Origin: Gemmobacter nectariphilus DSM 15620
Lineage (GTDB): Bacteria > Pseudomonadota > Alphaproteobacteria > Rhodobacterales > Rhodobacteraceae
DNA: 64,000 bases
NCBI RefSeq assembly: GCF_000429765.1
Contig: NZ_AUCM01000003.1
Location: 1-64,000 of the forward strand
Direction of reading: 5' to 3'
Shown one piece after another: positions 45,273 through 53,885 of this stretch. Each line of letters opens with the position of its first letter. Position 1 is the stretch's first letter. Position numbers and translations under genes: made by a program. The notes beneath the pieces were generated by a model. The model saw only the letters and a list, made by a program, of their open reading frames with translations. It did no database searches and was not told the origin of the DNA.

Positions 45273-46045
45273 CCTTGCTTTCGGTGGAAAATGTCACCCG
45301 CCGCTATCGCTTGCCGCGCAAGTCGCTGTTGCAGGCAGGGCCGATGCTGACGGCGGTCGACAATGCCTCGTTCCGGCTGGAGGCGGGCAAGACGCTGGGG
45401 ATCGTGGGGGAGTCGGGTTCCGGCAAATCGACGCTGGCCCGCATGGTCATGGCGTTTGAGCGCCCCGATGCGGGGCGGATCCTGCTCGATGGCAAGGATC
45501 TGAACGCGCTTGCGCCGGCCGATCTGCGCGCGCTGCGGCCGCGGTTCCAGATCGTGTTCCAGGACCCCTATGGCAGCCTTGATCCTCGCCGCACTGCCGG
45601 CTGGTCGATTGCCGAGCCGCTGCGCGCCACCGGCGACACCGCACGGGCCGAGGCGCGCGTCGCCGAGGCGCTGGAGCAGGTCGGCCTGCGCCCCGCCGAT
45701 GCCGCGAAATACCCGCATGAATTTTCGGGCGGCCAGCGCCAGCGCATCGCCATTGCCAGGGCCATCGTCACGCGCCCCGCGCTGATCGTGGCCGACGAGG
45801 CGGTTTCGGCGCTGGATGTGTCGGTTCAGGCGCAGATCCTGAACCTTCTGATGGATTTGCAGGACGATCTGGGGCTGGCGCTGCTGTTCATCAGCCACGA
45901 TCTGTCGGTCGTCTCGGCGATCTGCGATGACGTGCTGGTGCTGGAACATGGCAAGACCGTTGAACAGGGCGCCGCCGACCAGGTGATGGCCGCCCCGCGC
46001 CATCCCTATACGAAATCCCTTCTGACCGCCGCAGGCCTGACATGA
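45269..46045 (+). CDS. ABC transporter ATP-binding protein, DppF/OppF type (operon 1)
   Basis: The 258-residue ATPase has Walker A GESGSGKST, signature SGGQRQRIAIARA, Walker B LIVADEAVSALD and FISHDLSVV. It is shorter than most OppF proteins because it ends right after RHPYTKSLLTAAG and lacks the cysteine-rich tail. It overlaps the preceding ATPase and the following phosphodiesterase by ATGA, tying import to the enzyme. Confidence 0.93.
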   Translation: MTLLSVENVTRRYRLPRKSLLQAGPMLTAVDNASFRLEAGKTLGIVGESGSGKSTLARMVMAFERPDAGRILLDGKDLNALAPADLRALRPRFQIVFQDPYGSLDPRRTAGWSIAEPLRATGDTARAEARVAEALEQVGLRPADAAKYPHEFSGGQRQRIAIARAIVTRPALIVADEAVSALDVSVQAQILNLLMDLQDDLGLALLFISHDLSVVSAICDDVLVLEHGKTVEQGAADQVMAAPRHPYTKSLLTAAGLT

Positions 46046-46848
46046 CCCGTTTCGTCCACCTCACCGATCTTCACATCTCGCATCCCGATTCGGGCGATAC
46101 CATGCTGCGCACCGACACGCCCGCGCAGGTGGCCAGTGCGGTCGCGGCCATCAACAGGCTTGATCCGGCGCCCGATTTCGTCATCGCCAGCGGCGATCTG
46201 ACCAATATCGGCGACCCGCGGTCCTATGGGCTGCTGCAAGATATCCTGGCGCCGCTGAAGATGCCGGTGGTTCTGGCGCTGGGAAACCATGATCGGCGCG
46301 ACGCCTTCCATTCGGTGTTCCAGACCGGCCGGGGCGACGCACCGCATTTCCACGACCGGGCCGAAGCCGGCCTGCACATCATCACGCTGGATACGCTGAT
46401 CCCCGGCAAGGTCTCGGGCACGATCTGTGACGTGCAGTTCGCCTTTCTGGCCGAGGCGCTGGAGCGCGCGCCTGACCTGCCCAAGGTCATCGTGGCCCAT
46501 CACCCCCCGCGCATGGACCCGAACGAGCTGCCCTGGGCCACGCTGGACCAGCCGACCAGCGACCGGCTGGCCGATGTGCTGCGCGGGCGGAATGTCCTTG
46601 GAATCCTGTCGGGACATGTCCATATCAACAGCGTGCGCATGTGGCACGGTGTGCCGCTCTATGTCTCGCAAGGGCTGAATTCGACGGTCGATCTGATCGA
46701 GCGCGAGGATATGCGGATCGTCGAGGGCACGGGCTTTGCCCTGTTCGATCTGCGGGCCTCGGGTCTTTCGGTGACCTTCGTTCCGCTGACGCCCGATGCG
46801 CGGGAACTGGGGCGGCTGGATGTGGCCCGCCTGCGATCCTTTAGTTGA
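46042..46848 (+). CDS. Metallophosphodiesterase of the GpdQ / class III cAMP-PDE type
   Basis: The 268-residue enzyme has the complete di-metal set: TDLHIS (D, H), ASGDLTN (D), LGNHDRR (N, H), VAHHPP (H) and SGHVHI (H, H). GpdQ-type enzymes cleave glycerophosphodiesters and other phosphodiesters; related proteins act on cyclic AMP. No signal peptide is present, so it works in the cytoplasm on imported substrate. It is coupled by ATGA to the transporter ATPase. The natural substrate is not known. Confidence 0.9.
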   Translation: MTRFVHLTDLHISHPDSGDTMLRTDTPAQVASAVAAINRLDPAPDFVIASGDLTNIGDPRSYGLLQDILAPLKMPVVLALGNHDRRDAFHSVFQTGRGDAPHFHDRAEAGLHIITLDTLIPGKVSGTICDVQFAFLAEALERAPDLPKVIVAHHPPRMDPNELPWATLDQPTSDRLADVLRGRNVLGILSGHVHINSVRMWHGVPLYVSQGLNSTVDLIEREDMRIVEGTGFALFDLRASGLSVTFVPLTPDARELGRLDVARLRSFS

Positions 46849-46850
46849 GA

Positions 46851-47609
46851 ATGCCGATGTTGACCGATTACCCCAGACTTCTGCCGGTTCCCGGCGCCCT
46901 GAATATCCGTGACCTTGGCGGCTATCGCACGCGGCGGGGGCCTCAGACCCGCTGGCGCAGCCTGTATCGCGGGGCGGGCCTGCATGACATGAGGCCCGAA
47001 GGGGGCGCGGTGTTGCGCGGTGCCGGTCTGCGCACCATCATCGACCTGCGGTCCCACCCCGAAACCCGCGACGAGCCGAACCCGCTGGCCGGCTCGCAGG
47101 GTGTGACCTATCACCCGATCCCGCTGTTCGACGATCTGGCGCCGACGATCAAGGATGTGAAGGCGCGCAATTCCGACGATCTGCTGCTTGATCTTTACAT
47201 GGAGGCGCTGAACGCCCAGTCCGGCGCCGTGCGCAGCGTGCTGGCGACCATCGCCGCCGCGCCCGAAGGGGCGGTGCTGTTCCATTGCACCGCCGGCAAG
47301 GACCGCACCGGCATCATCGCGGCGCTGCTTCTGGGCGCTGCCGAGGTCGAGCGCGAGGACATCGTTGCCGATTATGCCCTGACCGGCACCCATATCGTGC
47401 CGCTGGTGGAACGCCTGCTGGCGCGCACGCGGGCGAATGGCGGCGATCCCGAAACCCACGCCCGGTTCCTGCGCTGCGAAGCCCCGACGATGGAGGCGAT
47501 GCTGGACCATATCGAACGGCGCCATGGGTCTATTGCCGGCTATCTGGCCGACATCGGCCTTGAGGTCGGCGATATCGAGGCGCTGCGCGACCGTCTGCTG
47601 GGGGGCTGA
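46851..47609 (+). CDS. Tyrosine-phosphatase-superfamily phosphatase (Y_phosphatase3 type)
   Basis: The 252-residue protein has the N-terminal NIRDLGGYRTRRGP motif, IIDLRS and the catalytic loop HCTAGKDRTG (Cys-X5-Arg). Members of this group act on phosphotyrosine, phosphoinositides or small phosphomonoesters. It follows the phosphodiesterase with 2 bases between stop and ATG. In this context it may remove phosphate from the product of the diesterase. A second ATG at 46857 is possible. Confidence 0.88.
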   Translation: MPMLTDYPRLLPVPGALNIRDLGGYRTRRGPQTRWRSLYRGAGLHDMRPEGGAVLRGAGLRTIIDLRSHPETRDEPNPLAGSQGVTYHPIPLFDDLAPTIKDVKARNSDDLLLDLYMEALNAQSGAVRSVLATIAAAPEGAVLFHCTAGKDRTGIIAALLLGAAEVEREDIVADYALTGTHIVPLVERLLARTRANGGDPETHARFLRCEAPTMEAMLDHIERRHGSIAGYLADIGLEVGDIEALRDRLLGG

Positions 47610-47612
47610 CAC

Positions 47613-47987
47613 ATGTCCCATTACGCGGCCCCCGACGCCACGCCCCCCTTGCGGGTCCTGCTGCTGGGGGCCTCGGGCCCCGGCTGGTATGGCGCCTCCG
47701 ACACCGAGCGGCGCGAGGTGATCCTGCCCCGCCTGATGGCTGTCTGTGCGGGCTGGAAGGATCTGGGCGCGCGGCTGATCACCACGCTGGACGATGATAT
47801 CCTCAAGGTCGGCCAGCCGGCCGATACGGATCACACCTGGTATCTGGTCTACGAGGTGCCCTCGCTTCAGACCGTATCCGACATGCTGCACGCCTTCCGG
47901 GTCGAGGAAAACGGTGCCCGGCTGGACCGCTGGTTCCGGCTCGAGGCCAAGGTCTGCCGCCCGTTCTTTCCCATCGAGGCGCTCTGA
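47613..47987 (+). CDS. Conserved-looking protein of unknown function (operon 1)
   Basis: The 124-residue protein is soluble. TWYLVYEVPSLQTVSDMLHAFRVEENGARLDRWFRLEAKVCRPFFPIE has the alternating strand-helix feel of a dimeric alpha-beta barrel, but I recognise no family. It starts 3 bases after the phosphatase stop, so it is part of the same transcript. It could be an enzyme in the same pathway. Confidence 0.65.
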   Translation: MSHYAAPDATPPLRVLLLGASGPGWYGASDTERREVILPRLMAVCAGWKDLGARLITTLDDDILKVGQPADTDHTWYLVYEVPSLQTVSDMLHAFRVEENGARLDRWFRLEAKVCRPFFPIEAL

Positions 47988-48072
47988 TCCGCATCGGCTG
48001 CATGGCCGCTACGGGTTGACCTCGGGTGTCGATGGCTTCATGCCTCGGACAGGAACCGAGGGAGGGAACGTC

Positions 48073-49059
48073 ATGACACAATCTTTCAGCCGCCGTCACC
48101 TGCTGGCCGCCGGGGCAGCGCTGGCCATGGCCGGGGCCGCCGGGATGGGCGCCGCGCAGTCCTGGCCGACCGGGCCGGTCCATATCGTCGTGGGGTTCCC
48201 GGCCGGTTCCTCGCCCGACACGCTGGCCCGCCTGGTGGCCGAGCCGCTGGCGGCAAAGCTGGGCCAGCCGGTCGTGGTGGAAAACAAGCCGGGTGCAGGC
48301 GGCGTCATTGGCGTTCAGCAGATGCTGGCGGCCAAGGATGGTCACACCTTCGGCGCCACGATCAACGGGCCGCTGACCACCGCGCCGCGTCTGGTCAAGG
48401 ACATTGGCTATGATGTGGCCAAGGACATCACCGGCATCGCGCTGACCGCGACCAGCCCGATGGTGCTGGCGGTTGCGGCTGACAATGCGGCGAACGATCT
48501 GCAAGGCTTCATCGACGCGGCCAAGGCCGATCCGGGCGGCATGACCTATGGCTCGGTCGGGCAGGGGTCGGGCGCGCATCTGGCAATGGAGCTGTTCCTG
48601 GATACGGCGGGCATCGAGATGCTGCACGTCCCCTTCACCTCTTATGCCGAGGTCACAACCTCGATCATGGGCGGCGAGATTGATGCAGGGTTCATGGCGC
48701 CGTCAGCCGCGATGGGCCATGTGCAGGCGGGCAAGATGAAGATGCTGGGCATCACCTCGTCGCGGCCCTTCCCGCAGGTGCCCGATGTGCCGGTGATCGC
48801 GGGCCAGGCCGGGATGCCGGCCGATTACCGGGCCGAGCTGTGGAACGCCTTCATCGCGCCGGCCAGCACCGATCCGGCCGTGGTCGCGCGGCTGAACACC
48901 GAGATCGCAGCGATCCTGGCCGATCCGGCGGTGCAGCAAAAGATGCTGACCATGGGCTGGAAGGCCGAAGGCGGCACCGCAGCCGATCTGGCCGCGCGGA
49001 TCACCGCCGATACGGCGGTCTGGGGCAAGGTTCTGGACCGGATCGAGGCGAAGAAGTGA
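48073..49059 (+). CDS. tctC: Tripartite tricarboxylate transporter substrate-binding protein (TctC)
   Basis: The 328-residue periplasmic protein has a twin-arginine-like leader (FSRRHLLAAGAALAMAG) and the Bug/TctC core: VVGFPAGSSPDTLARL, VVENKPGAGGVIG and YGSVGQGSGAHLAMELF. TctC proteins bind carboxylates such as citrate or aromatic acids. GGAGGG supports the ATG. It lies 85 bases after operon 1, so it may have its own promoter or be part of the same transcript. Confidence 0.93.
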   Translation: MTQSFSRRHLLAAGAALAMAGAAGMGAAQSWPTGPVHIVVGFPAGSSPDTLARLVAEPLAAKLGQPVVVENKPGAGGVIGVQQMLAAKDGHTFGATINGPLTTAPRLVKDIGYDVAKDITGIALTATSPMVLAVAADNAANDLQGFIDAAKADPGGMTYGSVGQGSGAHLAMELFLDTAGIEMLHVPFTSYAEVTTSIMGGEIDAGFMAPSAAMGHVQAGKMKMLGITSSRPFPQVPDVPVIAGQAGMPADYRAELWNAFIAPASTDPAVVARLNTEIAAILADPAVQQKMLTMGWKAEGGTAADLAARITADTAVWGKVLDRIEAKK

Positions 49060-49065
49060 TCGGCT

Positions 49066-49095
49066 TGCCCTGGCGCCCCTGACGGCGCCGGGGCA
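49066..49095 (+). terminator. Stem-loop between tctC and tctB
   Basis: TGCCC-T-GGCGCC (49066-49077) pairs with GGCGCC-G-GGGCA (49084-49095) around CCTGAC, giving 12 pairs including one G-T. It lies 6 bases after the tctC stop and resembles the stem-loops after the two other binding-protein genes. Confidence 0.6.
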
Positions 49096-49116
49096 TCGGC
49101 AGTTTCCGGGGGCGGC

Positions 49117-49563
49117 ATGCAGCGCGACTATTACGATCTTCTGGGCGGCGGGGCGCTGGCCGCCCTTGGCCTTGGCGTTGCTGCCTATTCGGGCGCGCAC
49201 TACGATTTCGGCACCCTGCGCCAGATGGGGCCGGGGTTCTTTCCGGTCGGTCTGGGTTTGCTCTTGGCCGGGCTTGGCCTGATCGTCGCCGTGCCTGCAT
49301 GGCGCCGCCAGACCGAGGCGCGCCCCTTTGATCTGCCCGAGGCTGCGGCGGCGCTGGGGGCGATCCTGGTCTTTGCGCTGACCATGAACCGGCTGGGGCT
49401 GATCCTGGGCACTGCACTGGCGGTGCTGATCGCGACCTTGCCGGCCGCGCGGCCCGGCGCCCTGTGGCGGCTGGTGCTGGCCGGGGTGGTGACGGTGCTG
49501 GTCTGGCTGGTGTTCAAGGTGGCGCTGGCGATGACCATTCCCCTTTGGCCCTGGAGCGCCTGA
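49117..49563 (+). CDS. tctB: Tripartite tricarboxylate transporter small membrane subunit (TctB)
   Basis: The 148-residue protein has four membrane helices and the DFGTLRQMGPGFFPVGLGLLL motif of TctB. It partners TctA in the membrane. It starts 57 bases after tctC and ends 1 base before the tctA ATG. Confidence 0.92.
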   Translation: MQRDYYDLLGGGALAALGLGVAAYSGAHYDFGTLRQMGPGFFPVGLGLLLAGLGLIVAVPAWRRQTEARPFDLPEAAAALGAILVFALTMNRLGLILGTALAVLIATLPAARPGALWRLVLAGVVTVLVWLVFKVALAMTIPLWPWSA

Positions 49564-49564
49564 G

Positions 49565-51052
49565 ATGTTCGATGGCCTGATGCAGGGTCTGGCGACCGCG
49601 CTGCACCCGTCGGTTCTGATCTACAGCCTGTTCGGTGTGTTCCTTGGCACCTTTGTCGGCGTTCTGCCCGGCATCGGCGCGATGGCGACCATCTCGCTTC
49701 TGCTGCCGCTGACCTATTACATCTCGCCCGAGGCGGCGCTGGTGATGCTGGCGGGGGTCTATTACGGCTCGCAATACGGGGGGGCGGTGGCGTCGATCCT
49801 GCTGCGCCTGCCGGGCACGCCGCAATCGGCGGTGACCTCGCTGGATGGCTATCCGATGGCGCGCGACGGGCGGGCGGGGCTGGCGCTGTTCACCTCGATG
49901 ATCTCGTCGTTCACCGGGTCCATGCTGGGCATTCTGGTGCTGGTCGTGCTGGCGGGGTGGCTGGCGGACCTGGCGACGAAATTCGGTGCGGCGGATTATG
50001 CCGCCATGATGATCCTGGGCCTTGTGGCGGCCGCCACGGTCGGATCGGACAGCCCGGCGAAAAGCCTGGCCATGGTGGTGCTGGGCCTGCTGCTGGGCTG
50101 CATCGGCACCGATGTGAACACCGGCACCCAGCGCCTGACCTTTGGCTGGGCCGAGCTGATGGACGGCATCAACCTGGTCGCGCTGGCGATGGGGCTATTC
50201 GGTGTCTCCGAGGTGATCGCCAATATCCGCAAGGCCGACCGCCACGGCCCGCCCGGCAAGGTGAAGTTCCGCCAGATGCTGCCGACGGGGGCGCAGATGC
50301 GCCAGATCATCCCGCCCGCGCTGCGCGGCACCGCTGTCGGCAGCTTCTTCGGCGCGCTGCCGGGGACCGGATCGACGATTTCCTCGTTCCTGTCCTATGC
50401 GCTGGAGCGGCGGATCGCGCGCCAGCCCGAACGCTTTGGCCATGGCGCCATCGAAGGCGTCGCCGCGCCCGAGGCGGCGAACAATTCCGCCTCGATCACC
50501 GCCTTTGTCCCCACGCTGACACTGGGGATCCCGGGCGATCCGATCATGGCGCTGATGCTGGGGGCGCTGATCATCCATGGCATCCAGCCGGGGCCGATGA
50601 TGCTGGAGGCGCGGCCCGAGATGTTCTGGGGCCTCGTGGTCAGCTTTGGCATCGGCAATCTGTTCCTCTTGATCCTGAACCTGCCGCTGATCGGGATCTG
50701 GGTGTCGATGCTGCGCATCCCGTTCCGCTGGCTGTATCCGGCGATTCTGATCTTTGTCTGTCTGGGGGTCTATTCGGTGCGCGGATCGACCTTTGATCTG
50801 GTCATGGTCGCGGGGATCGGGGCGGTGGGCTATCTGCTGGCGCTGGCGCGGTTCAACCCGGCGCTGCTGTTGCTGGGCTTTGTGCTGGGGCCGCTGATCG
50901 AGGTGAACCTGCGCCGCGCCATGCTGATTGCCCGCGGCGATCCGATGGTGTTTCTGGAACGCCCCATCGCGGCGGTGTTCATCATCGCGGCCGCCGGCCT
51001 GCTGGCCATGTCGCTGTGGCAGGCGATCGGGCGGCGTCAGAGCCGCCCGTAA
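49565..51052 (+). CDS. tctA: Tripartite tricarboxylate transporter large membrane subunit (TctA)
   Basis: The 495-residue protein has about 12 helices and the family motifs GTFVGVLPGIGAMATISLLLPLTY, YYGSQYGGAVASILLRLPGTP and LPGTGSTISSFLSYALERR. It forms the transport channel with TctB. No two-component sensor pair (TctDE) is nearby. Confidence 0.95.
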   Translation: MFDGLMQGLATALHPSVLIYSLFGVFLGTFVGVLPGIGAMATISLLLPLTYYISPEAALVMLAGVYYGSQYGGAVASILLRLPGTPQSAVTSLDGYPMARDGRAGLALFTSMISSFTGSMLGILVLVVLAGWLADLATKFGAADYAAMMILGLVAAATVGSDSPAKSLAMVVLGLLLGCIGTDVNTGTQRLTFGWAELMDGINLVALAMGLFGVSEVIANIRKADRHGPPGKVKFRQMLPTGAQMRQIIPPALRGTAVGSFFGALPGTGSTISSFLSYALERRIARQPERFGHGAIEGVAAPEAANNSASITAFVPTLTLGIPGDPIMALMLGALIIHGIQPGPMMLEARPEMFWGLVVSFGIGNLFLLILNLPLIGIWVSMLRIPFRWLYPAILIFVCLGVYSVRGSTFDLVMVAGIGAVGYLLALARFNPALLLLGFVLGPLIEVNLRRAMLIARGDPMVFLERPIAAVFIIAAAGLLAMSLWQAIGRRQSRP

Positions 51053-51187
51053 ACGCCGCGGTCGGCCGGGCGCCTCGGCCTTAACATTGGTTTTACACGA
51101 AATTCTTTAACCTATCGCGCCTGTGTTACGCACGGCGGCAAAAAGCATCGGCGAAAGGGCCAACGTCTGGCCACTCCCAACGCCGAG
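51053..51187 (+). promoter_or_regulatory. Probable promoter region of the second phosphodiester operon
   Basis: This 135-base gap is the only break between tctA and the next operon. It is AT-richer around 51080-51115 (TTAACATTGG, TTTACACGAAATTC, TATCGC), consistent with a promoter. No single -35/-10 pair is clearly best. No ribosome site of standard strength precedes the binding-protein ATG. Confidence 0.4.
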
Positions 51188-52825
51188 ATGAACATGCTTA
51201 TCAATCGCCGCCAATCCCTTGGTCTGTTCGGTGCCGCCGCCGGCACGCTGATCTTGCCGCGCCATGTGCGCGCCCAGGGCGCCCGCCGGTCCATCACCAT
51301 CGCGGTGCAGAAGATTTCCAACAACAACACCCTCGACATCTGGCGCGAGCAGTCGAACGTCGGCGAGCGGGTGTTCTTCCCGAACCTGTGGGAAGGTCTG
51401 ATCCTGCGCGACTGGATGGGCAATCAGGGGCCGGTGCCGGGCCTTGCGACCGAATGGAAGCGGCTGGACGACAAGACCATCGAGCTGAAGCTGCGCCAGG
51501 GCGTCAAGTTCCACAATGGCGACGAGATGACGGCCGAGGATGTGGTGTTCTCGTTCTCGAACGAGCGCGTGTTCGGCGGCACCGAACCGGCTGGCGGCAA
51601 GACCATCTACCCCGAGAACTTCAAGCCGCAGACCGCCAAGGAACTGCCTGCCTCGGTTCCCGGCACCGGCCGGCGCCTGTGGCCGGCGCTGCGCGGCGTC
51701 GAGGCCGTCGACAAGTACACCGTGCGTTTCCACAACGCGACGCCCGATGTGACGCTGGAAGGCCGGCTGATGGCCTATGGCTCGCAGATCACGTCCAAGC
51801 GGTCGTGGGACGAGGCCGCCAGCTATGACGAATGGGCGCGCAAGCCCGTGACCACCGGCGCCTATATGGTCGAGGACTATCGCCCCGACGTGTCGCTGAC
51901 GCTGGTGGCCTTTGATGAGTACTGGGGCGGCCGCCCGCCGCTGGAGCGGATCCGCTTTGTCGAAGTCCCCGAGGTGGCCAGCCGCGTGAATGGCCTGCTG
52001 TCGGGCGAATATGACTTTGCCTGCGATCTGCCGCCGGACCAGATTGCGACCGTTGCGGCCGCGCCGGGCCTGGAAGTGCAATCCTCGACCATCTGGAACC
52101 ACCGCGTTTCGGTGTTCAACGTCCAGAACGAGATCATGAAGAACCCGCTGGTGCGCCGCGCCATGACCCATGCGATCGACCGCAAGGCGATCGTCGAGGC
52201 GCTGTGGGGCAACCAGACCGTGATCCCGGCCGGCTTGCAGTTCGACAGCTATGCCAGCTCGGACATGTTCATCGAAGGCTGGACGGTGCCGGAATACAAC
52301 CCGGCGCTGGCGCGCGATCTGCTCAAGCAGGCGGGCTACAAGGGCGATGCGATCCCGTATTTCCTGCTGAACAACTACTATACCAACCAGACCGCGACCG
52401 GCCAGATCCTGACCGAGATGTGGCGCTCGGCCGGGCTGAACATCGAAATCCAGATGAAGGAAAACTGGTCGCAGATCATGGCGGGTGAAGGCACCCGCGG
52501 GGTGCGCGACTGGTCGGCCTCGAACCTGATCAACGATCCGATCACGCCGATGGTCAACCAGTTCGGCCCCAACGGCCAGGCCCAGCAATCGCGCGAATGG
52601 GCGAATGCGGAACTGAACCAGCTGGCGCAGGTGCTGGAAACCTCGACCGACCGCGCCCTGCGCAAGAAGTCGTTCGCGCGGATGCTGGAAATCGCGGAAC
52701 GCGAAGACCCGGTCTATACGCTGCTGCACCAGAACGCGGTGTTCACCGGCATGAAGTCCGAGCTGAAGTGGAAGGCCGCCCCCGCCTTTGCGATGGATTT
52801 CCGCGCAGGCAACTGGAACGTCTGA
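51188..52825 (+). CDS. ABC transporter substrate-binding protein, family 5 (operon 2)
   Basis: The 545-residue periplasmic protein has a twin-arginine-like leader (NRRQSLGLFGAAAGTL, cleavage near VRAQG). SBP_bac_5 features include LATEWKRLDDKTIELKLRQGVKFHNGDEMTAEDVVFSF and LVRRAMTHAIDRKAIV. Its length and position before an Opp-type transporter and a GDPD phosphodiesterase resemble AccA-like agrocinopine binding proteins. The ligand is not proven. Confidence 0.9.
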   Translation: MNMLINRRQSLGLFGAAAGTLILPRHVRAQGARRSITIAVQKISNNNTLDIWREQSNVGERVFFPNLWEGLILRDWMGNQGPVPGLATEWKRLDDKTIELKLRQGVKFHNGDEMTAEDVVFSFSNERVFGGTEPAGGKTIYPENFKPQTAKELPASVPGTGRRLWPALRGVEAVDKYTVRFHNATPDVTLEGRLMAYGSQITSKRSWDEAASYDEWARKPVTTGAYMVEDYRPDVSLTLVAFDEYWGGRPPLERIRFVEVPEVASRVNGLLSGEYDFACDLPPDQIATVAAAPGLEVQSSTIWNHRVSVFNVQNEIMKNPLVRRAMTHAIDRKAIVEALWGNQTVIPAGLQFDSYASSDMFIEGWTVPEYNPALARDLLKQAGYKGDAIPYFLLNNYYTNQTATGQILTEMWRSAGLNIEIQMKENWSQIMAGEGTRGVRDWSASNLINDPITPMVNQFGPNGQAQQSREWANAELNQLAQVLETSTDRALRKKSFARMLEIAEREDPVYTLLHQNAVFTGMKSELKWKAAPAFAMDFRAGNWNV

Positions 52826-52833
52826 TCGCTTTG

Positions 52834-52868
52834 TCAGGGGCGCGGGGCCATGGGCCCGGCGCCCCTGA
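52834..52868 (+). terminator. Strong stem-loop between binding-protein and ATPase genes, operon 2
   Basis: TCAGGGGCGC (52834-52843) pairs perfectly with GCGCCCCTGA (52859-52868). Inside, GGGCC and GGCCC add five pairs around ATG. It lies 8 bases after the binding-protein stop and may stabilise that part of the mRNA or reduce read-through. Confidence 0.65.
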
Positions 52869-52898
52869 TTGCGTTTGGAAACATGAAAGGGGCAGGGC

Positions 52899-53885
52899 AT
52901 GGCGTTCGTCTCGATCCGTGATCTGAAAGTGGCCTTCGACGGCGTTCAGGTTCTGCATGGCATCGACCTTGATATCGACCGCGGCGAGGCGGTGGGTCTG
53001 GTCGGCGAAAGCGGCTGCGGCAAGTCGGTGACCTGGCTGGCGGCACTGGGGCTGTTGCCGGGCAAGGCCCGCGTTTCCGGATCGGTCCGGGTCGAGGGGC
53101 AAGAGCTGATCGGTGCCCCCGCCCGCATGGTCGAACGGGTGCGCGGCGCGCGCATCGCGATGATCTTTCAAGATCCCTCGTCCTCGTTGAACCCGGTGCA
53201 GCGGGTGGGGCGGCAGATTGCCGAAAGCCTGGCCCTGCATCGCGGTCTGCGCGGGGCGGCGGCGCGGGCCGAAACGGTGCGGCTGCTGGACATGGTGGGC
53301 ATTCCCTCGGCCGCGACGCGGGTGGATCTGTATCCGCACGAGTTTTCCGGCGGCCAGTGCCAGCGCATCATGATTGCCATGGCGCTGGCCGGTCAGCCCG
53401 ACCTGCTGATCGCGGATGAACCGACGACGGCGCTGGATGCCACGATTCAGGCGCAGATCCTTGATCTGCTGGCGCGTCTGCGGGCGGAAACCGGCATGGC
53501 GATGGTGTTCATCAGCCACGATCTGGGCGCCGTTTCGGCGGTCTGCGACCGGGCGGCAGTGATGTATGCGGGCCGCATGGTCGAGGCGGGCGGGATCGAG
53601 CGGCTGTTCGCCGCGCCCCGCCATCCCTATACGCGCGGTCTGTTCGACGCGATCCCCGAACTTGACGCGGGCCGGGGCCGCCTGAACCCCATTCAGGGCG
53701 TGGTGCCCGACCCCAAGAAGCTGCCGATGGGCTGCGCGTTCTTTCCGCGCTGCACCCGCGCAAGCGAGCTGTGCCGCATCGAACGCCCCGATCTGAAACC
53801 GCAGCCGCAGGGCGGCCATCTGGCCTGTTTCCGCCCGCTGGGCGAAGATACCCGCACCTGGGCGCGGGCGGAGGAACTGGCATGA
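52899..53885 (+). CDS. ABC transporter ATP-binding protein, DppD/OppD type (operon 2)
   Basis: The 328-residue ATPase has Walker A GESGCGKS, signature SGGQCQRI (with Cys in place of the usual Arg), Walker B LLIADEPTTALD and FISHDLGAV. The oligo_HPY tail (RHPYTRGLFDAIP, CAFFPRCTRASELC) is complete. In contrast to operon 1, the ATPase genes come before the permeases. It overlaps the next ATPase by ATGA. Confidence 0.94.
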   Translation: MAFVSIRDLKVAFDGVQVLHGIDLDIDRGEAVGLVGESGCGKSVTWLAALGLLPGKARVSGSVRVEGQELIGAPARMVERVRGARIAMIFQDPSSSLNPVQRVGRQIAESLALHRGLRGAAARAETVRLLDMVGIPSAATRVDLYPHEFSGGQCQRIMIAMALAGQPDLLIADEPTTALDATIQAQILDLLARLRAETGMAMVFISHDLGAVSAVCDRAAVMYAGRMVEAGGIERLFAAPRHPYTRGLFDAIPELDAGRGRLNPIQGVVPDPKKLPMGCAFFPRCTRASELCRIERPDLKPQPQGGHLACFRPLGEDTRTWARAEELA

